A stretch of DNA of 9,314 nucleotides from UBA1858 sp045106935 (GTDB lineage Bacteria; Pseudomonadota; Gammaproteobacteria; UBA4575): positions 1 to 9,314 of the forward strand of contig JBGCFN010000029.1 of the NCBI GenBank assembly GCA_045106935.1. Direction: 5' to 3'. Below are positions 7,359 to 9,314 of this stretch, piece by piece. The notes beneath the pieces are model-generated. The model was not told the origin of the DNA and did no database searches. It saw only the letters and a program-made list of their open reading frames with translations. A program made the position numbers and the translations under genes. Each line of letters begins with the position of its first letter. Position 1 is the stretch's first letter.

Positions 7359-7369
7359 TTCAACTTGTC
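7346..7369. repeat. Two overlapping dyads in the fdxA/epimerase divergent region
   Basis: AATTG-CTAGA-CAATT (7346-7360) and GACAA-TTCAAC-TTGTC (7354-7369) are short inverted repeats that share the central GACAATT. They overlap the candidate fdxA -35 and lie about 100 nt before the epimerase start, which suits an operator. No known regulator consensus was recognised, and 5-bp arms can arise by chance in AT-rich DNA. Confidence 0.3.
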
Positions 7370-7453
7370 GCCAGTCTATATTGGCTACACTTAGCAAGTT
7401 CAGATCACGCTCAAATATTGATTGGTCTACAATTATATATAAATATGGGATTC

Positions 7454-7460
7454 GGGAGGA
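7454..7460 (+). promoter_or_regulatory. Strong Shine-Dalgarno that decides the epimerase start
   Basis: GGGAGGA at 7454-7460 lies 4 nt before the TTG at 7465. It is the best ribosome binding site seen in the window. It places the start immediately before the Rossmann-fold strand TTVLVTGG, and argues against the earlier in-frame TTG at 7348. Confidence 0.75.
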
Positions 7461-7464
7461 AATT

Positions 7465-8379
7465 TTGACAACTGTTTTGGTAACCGGAGGTGCCGGGTTT
7501 ATCGGCTCTCATACAGTCGATTTACTCCTGGAGCAAAATTTCTCAGTTAGAGTGCTGGATAACTTCTCAAACGGGTCAAGAAGTAACCTGCCTGAAGGGC
7601 ATGCTCAGCTAGAGATTATTGAAGGGGATATTACCAATATAGCCGATGTGAATGAGGCCATGCAGGGTGTGGATAAATGCATCCATCTTGCTGCTCAGGT
7701 ATCAGTGGTCAGTTCTGTTGAAGATGCCAGCTTTTCAGCACAGCAAAATATTCTCGGTTACGTCAATATTATTGAGGCGATTCGTAAAAACAATGTGTCG
7801 CGCTTAGTCTATGCATCATCGGCAGCCACTTACGGTAATCCAGTGGAATTGCCACTGCGTGAAGGTTCCTTGTTAAATCCTGAGTCTCCTTATGGCTTAG
7901 AAAAGAAAGTGAACGAACAATATGCCGAATTATTTTTAAATTTACATGGCATGTCAGCCTGTGGCATGCGCTACTTCAATGTCTACGGCCCACGCCAAGA
8001 TCCAAAGTCACCCTATGCGGGTGTGATAGCTCTATTTGTTGAGCGCATTAAAAACAAGCAAGCACTAACAATATTTGGTGATGGTTTGCAAACGCGAGAC
8101 TTTGTATTTGTGCATGATGTTGCCAGAACAAATATTGCCGCATTACAGAGTGATTTTAATGGTGCATGTAATGTAGGCACAGGCAATACAGTCACCTTGC
8201 TTCAACTCATACAAGTATTGGAAGAACTATGCGGATGGGAAGTAGAAAAGCATTTCGAAGCGCCAAGAGAAGGCGATATCATTCATTCTTCTGCCGTTGT
8301 GGAGTGTATGAATAAAGAATTGGGATTTACTGCGCAAGTTAAATTGCATCAAGGCTTACAGACATTATTAGATGAATAG
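7465..8379 (+). CDS. NAD-dependent epimerase/dehydratase (UDP-glucose 4-epimerase-like extended SDR)
   Basis: A 304-residue cytoplasmic extended short-chain dehydrogenase that probably acts on a nucleotide sugar for surface polysaccharide or sugar interconversion. The NAD-binding TGGAGFIGSH starts at residue 7, and an acidic strand end VLDNFSNG follows. The catalytic set is Ser119 (ASSAATYG), Tyr143 and Lys147 (SPYGLEKK). The substrate-side motif NVYGPRQDP begins at 172, and FGDGLQTRDFVFVHDVA is the usual late motif. This pattern is shared by GalE-like and GlcNAc/glucuronate epimerases, so the substrate cannot be fixed. It starts at TTG with a strong GGGAGGA; extending upstream to 7348 would add 39 residues unlike the family. 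No other sugar genes are nearby in the window, and it is divergent from fdxA. Confidence 0.88.
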   Translation: MTTVLVTGGAGFIGSHTVDLLLEQNFSVRVLDNFSNGSRSNLPEGHAQLEIIEGDITNIADVNEAMQGVDKCIHLAAQVSVVSSVEDASFSAQQNILGYVNIIEAIRKNNVSRLVYASSAATYGNPVELPLREGSLLNPESPYGLEKKVNEQYAELFLNLHGMSACGMRYFNVYGPRQDPKSPYAGVIALFVERIKNKQALTIFGDGLQTRDFVFVHDVARTNIAALQSDFNGACNVGTGNTVTLLQLIQVLEELCGWEVEKHFEAPREGDIIHSSAVVECMNKELGFTAQVKLHQGLQTLLDE

Positions 8380-8384
8380 CCATG

Positions 8385-8412
8385 GTCGCCTATCGGCTCA
8401 ACAGAGGTCATT
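8385..8412 (-). repeat. 28-nt intergenic repeat, copy C
   Basis: On the + strand it begins GTCGCC, has the core CGGCTCAACAG and ends GGTCATT. It matches copy A at 23 of 28 positions and copy B at 20 of 28. Read on the - strand it begins AATGACC, and its TGA is the stop codon of the ORF at 8408-8848. It begins 6 nt after the epimerase stop, so it also marks the boundary between the epimerase and the accessory ORFs. Confidence 0.75.
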
Positions 8413-8848
8413 CGACTGTTATTCCAATTTCCTGTTGCAAATTTGGACATTGCCACCAGTCAGCATATCCTTCGCCTCCTGATTCCCAGATCCAATGCAA
8501 TCCCTCTTTTATAGCTAAAACGTCATTGTGATCTAGCTCAAGCTTACCTATTGGCAATTCACGATCGAGAGAATACATAAACGAATCAACGCAATCTAAT
8601 TCTTTATCTTTTTCATACTCATCTGCTATTGGGTAAAAATAAAACAACAAATCTTTAAACTCCATAAATGGGTACACCCATCCATAATAGTCAAAATCTT
8701 CTCTAGATACATCAGTTGGCAACAAATGCTTTATTGCTCTTTTAGCGTGACTCTCATCTCCAAATGAATCCATGATCTCAGCATCTCTGAGATTTATTTT
8801 TGGTGGCGCATATTTGCGAGACATTTCGTAAACGTTTTTGTGTTTCAT
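8408..8848 (-). CDS. Hypothetical acidic soluble protein, 146 aa
   Basis: I do not recognise this protein. It has no signal peptide or membrane helix and is acidic overall. It is rich in aromatic residues, with FDYYGWVYPF at 52-61, LLFYFYP at 67-73 and HWIWESGGEGYADWWQCPNL at 118-137. The last segment looks like a conserved family motif. Size, acidity and its place among small accessory genes would suit an immunity-type or SUKH-like protein, but nothing in the sequence proves it. ATG 8848 is the earliest possible start, because an in-frame TAA lies two codons upstream. The only good Shine-Dalgarno, AAGGAG inside repeat copy B, is about 17 nt away, which is unusually far; Met9 is an alternative start. 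The stop lies within repeat copy C. Confidence 0.72.
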   Translation of the reverse strand: MKHKNVYEMSRKYAPPKINLRDAEIMDSFGDESHAKRAIKHLLPTDVSREDFDYYGWVYPFMEFKDLLFYFYPIADEYEKDKELDCVDSFMYSLDRELPIGKLELDHNDVLAIKEGLHWIWESGGEGYADWWQCPNLQQEIGITVE

Positions 8849-8863
8849 GAATTAATTAATATT

Positions 8864-8891
8864 GTCTCCTTGTGGCTCAAAAGCAATCATT
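8864..8891 (-). repeat. 28-nt intergenic repeat, copy B
   Basis: On the + strand it begins GTCTCCTT, has the core TGGCTCAAAAGC and ends ATCATT. It matches copy A at 21 of 28 positions, with an 11-nt identical core GGCTCAAAAGC. On the - strand it lies between the 64-residue membrane ORF and the 146-residue ORF. It supplies an AAGGAG that resembles a ribosome binding site for the latter. Confidence 0.75.
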
Positions 8892-8906
8892 TCGTAGACA
8901 CGAAAT
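8889..8906. repeat. Short perfect hairpin next to repeat copy B
   Basis: ATTTCGT (8889-8895), loop AGAC, ACGAAAT (8900-8906): a 7-bp perfect stem overlapping the end of repeat copy B by 3 nt. It lies about 63 nt after the stop of the 64-residue ORF. There is only a weak T-stretch (TTGCTTTT) after it on the - strand. It may be a weak terminator or part of the repeat unit. Confidence 0.35.
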
Positions 8907-8968
8907 TTAAGAACTTATTTAATAATATTTCCATCACAGAATTAATAATTCAGTTGACTAAAGATATT

Positions 8969-9163
8969 TCATTTTAGCTTCCTAATAACACTCCAAAAAC
9001 AAATAATACCAAAAAGAATGAAGAAGAAACCTACCCATCGACTATTAGGACCTAGACTTATCATTACTCCATACCAACTTTCATATTTTTCTTGATATAA
9101 AGCAACTGCACCAAAAATAATTGATGCAATGCCTAGTGTTAAAGAGACCGCGTCATTACTCAA
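8969..9163 (-). CDS. Hypothetical small two-helix membrane protein, 64 aa
   Basis: Not recognised as a named family. Two hydrophobic helices at about 5-24 (AVSLTLGIASIIFGAVALYQ) and 43-61 (WVGFFFILFGIICFWSVI) flank a polar loop KYESWYG...LGPNSRW, and the C-terminus RKLK is positive. Such a hairpin would sit in the inner membrane. The start is doubtful. TTG 9163 is the only conventional start codon after an in-frame TGA located inside repeat copy A, and no Shine-Dalgarno is visible. It begins 5 nt after repeat copy A. Because the membrane topology is coherent and the frame is flanked by repeats like its neighbours, I think it is real. Confidence 0.6.
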   Translation of the reverse strand: MSNDAVSLTLGIASIIFGAVALYQEKYESWYGVMISLGPNSRWVGFFFILFGIICFWSVIRKLK

Positions 9164-9168
9164 GGTTA

Positions 9169-9196
9169 GTCGTCTTTCGGCTCAAAAGCGGACATT
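9169..9196 (-). repeat. 28-nt intergenic repeat, copy A
   Basis: On the + strand it begins GTCGTCTTT, has the core CGGCTCAAAAGC and ends GGACATT. It is the most palindromic copy: GTC (9169-9171) pairs with GAC (9191-9193), and CTTT (9174-9177) pairs with AAAG (9185-9188), around a 7-nt loop CGGCTCA with a 2x2 mismatch. On the - strand its AATG start overlaps the TAA stop of the partial ORF at the right edge. Confidence 0.75.
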
Positions 9197-9314
9197 ACTT
9201 ATTTCTTACTCTTTTAAATAAAATTGCAAAATTCATAACTACTCCCATAAGCGCAACACACCAGCCAAAAATCCAGATTAGCTTAGAATTAAAAAAATAT
9301 GCGCCAACTAAATA
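9195..9314 (-). CDS. C-terminal end of a hypothetical membrane protein (partial)
   Basis: The - strand is open from the right edge for 39 codons and ends in TAA (9197-9195). The end of the protein reads YLVGAYFFNSKLIWIFGWCV, then ALMGVVMNFAILFKRVRNK. It is one strongly hydrophobic segment with a positive tail, as in a small inner-membrane protein. The N-terminus lies outside the window, so family and length cannot be judged. It is the third - strand ORF of the row, and its stop overlaps repeat copy A. Confidence 0.55.
   Translation of the reverse strand, partial: YLVGAYFFNSKLIWIFGWCVALMGVVMNFAILFKRVRNK

Noticed and set aside
7348..7464. Upstream TTG start adding 39 residues to the epimerase
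   Set aside because: The extension is unlike the family, covers the divergent promoter region, and ignores the strong GGGAGGA before TTG 7465.
8013..8195. 60-codon - strand open frame opposite the epimerase
   Set aside because: Shadow of a well-supported gene.
8385..9196. Integron attC sites
   Set aside because: The copies are only 28 nt, show no GTTRRRY-type core at the right place and no paired L/R boxes, and no integrase is in the window.
8385..9196. CRISPR array
   Set aside because: Only three diverged copies, with spacings of hundreds of bases filled by ORFs.

Overview
The window looks like a chromosomal piece of a fairly AT-rich gammaproteobacterium. The evidence is the protein families present: a RimI/PrfC block, FdxA of the Azotobacter ferredoxin I type, a DUF2970 protein and an AddB-like repair nuclease. 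The gene order also recalls the E. coli holD-rimI-(yjjG)-prfC locus. The species cannot be named from the sequence.

Layout. (1) Positions 1-3211, + strand: the 3' end of leuA (2-isopropylmalate synthase), a family 4 uracil-DNA glycosylase, rimI (ribosomal protein N-acetyltransferase) and prfC (release factor 3). The first three are separated by only 12 nt each, so they are probably co-transcribed. A perfect 15-bp hairpin at 3216-3250 separates prfC from mscL, which faces it on the - strand. (2) Positions 3659-3870: a 212-nt divergent regulatory region with an AGGTRA-type motif in three copies. It leads into a small DUF2970 membrane protein. (3) Positions 4084-7305, - strand: fdxA followed after 9 nt by a 962-residue AddB/RecB-type PD-(D/E)XK nuclease with a probable iron-sulfur cluster. 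(4) Positions 7306-7464: a second divergent control region with overlapping dyads, then an NAD-dependent sugar-nucleotide epimerase that starts at TTG. (5) Positions 8380-9314: a change of character. There are three unrecognised - strand ORFs (one soluble, two membrane), and each is followed by a copy of the same 28-nt repeat. This looks like the edge of a cassette-like accessory region.

Two things deserve attention. The glycosylase sits where E. coli has holD, and its N-terminus carries a peptide closely resembling the clamp-loader-binding peptide of the psi subunit (LGIxQWxLR). It may be a replisome-tethered uracil glycosylase or a cryptic psi subunit. The second is the repeat-ORF-repeat array at the right end, where repeats overlap stop codons and sit next to starts. 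The remaining genes are ordinary housekeeping functions: leucine synthesis, translation, osmotic protection and DNA repair.
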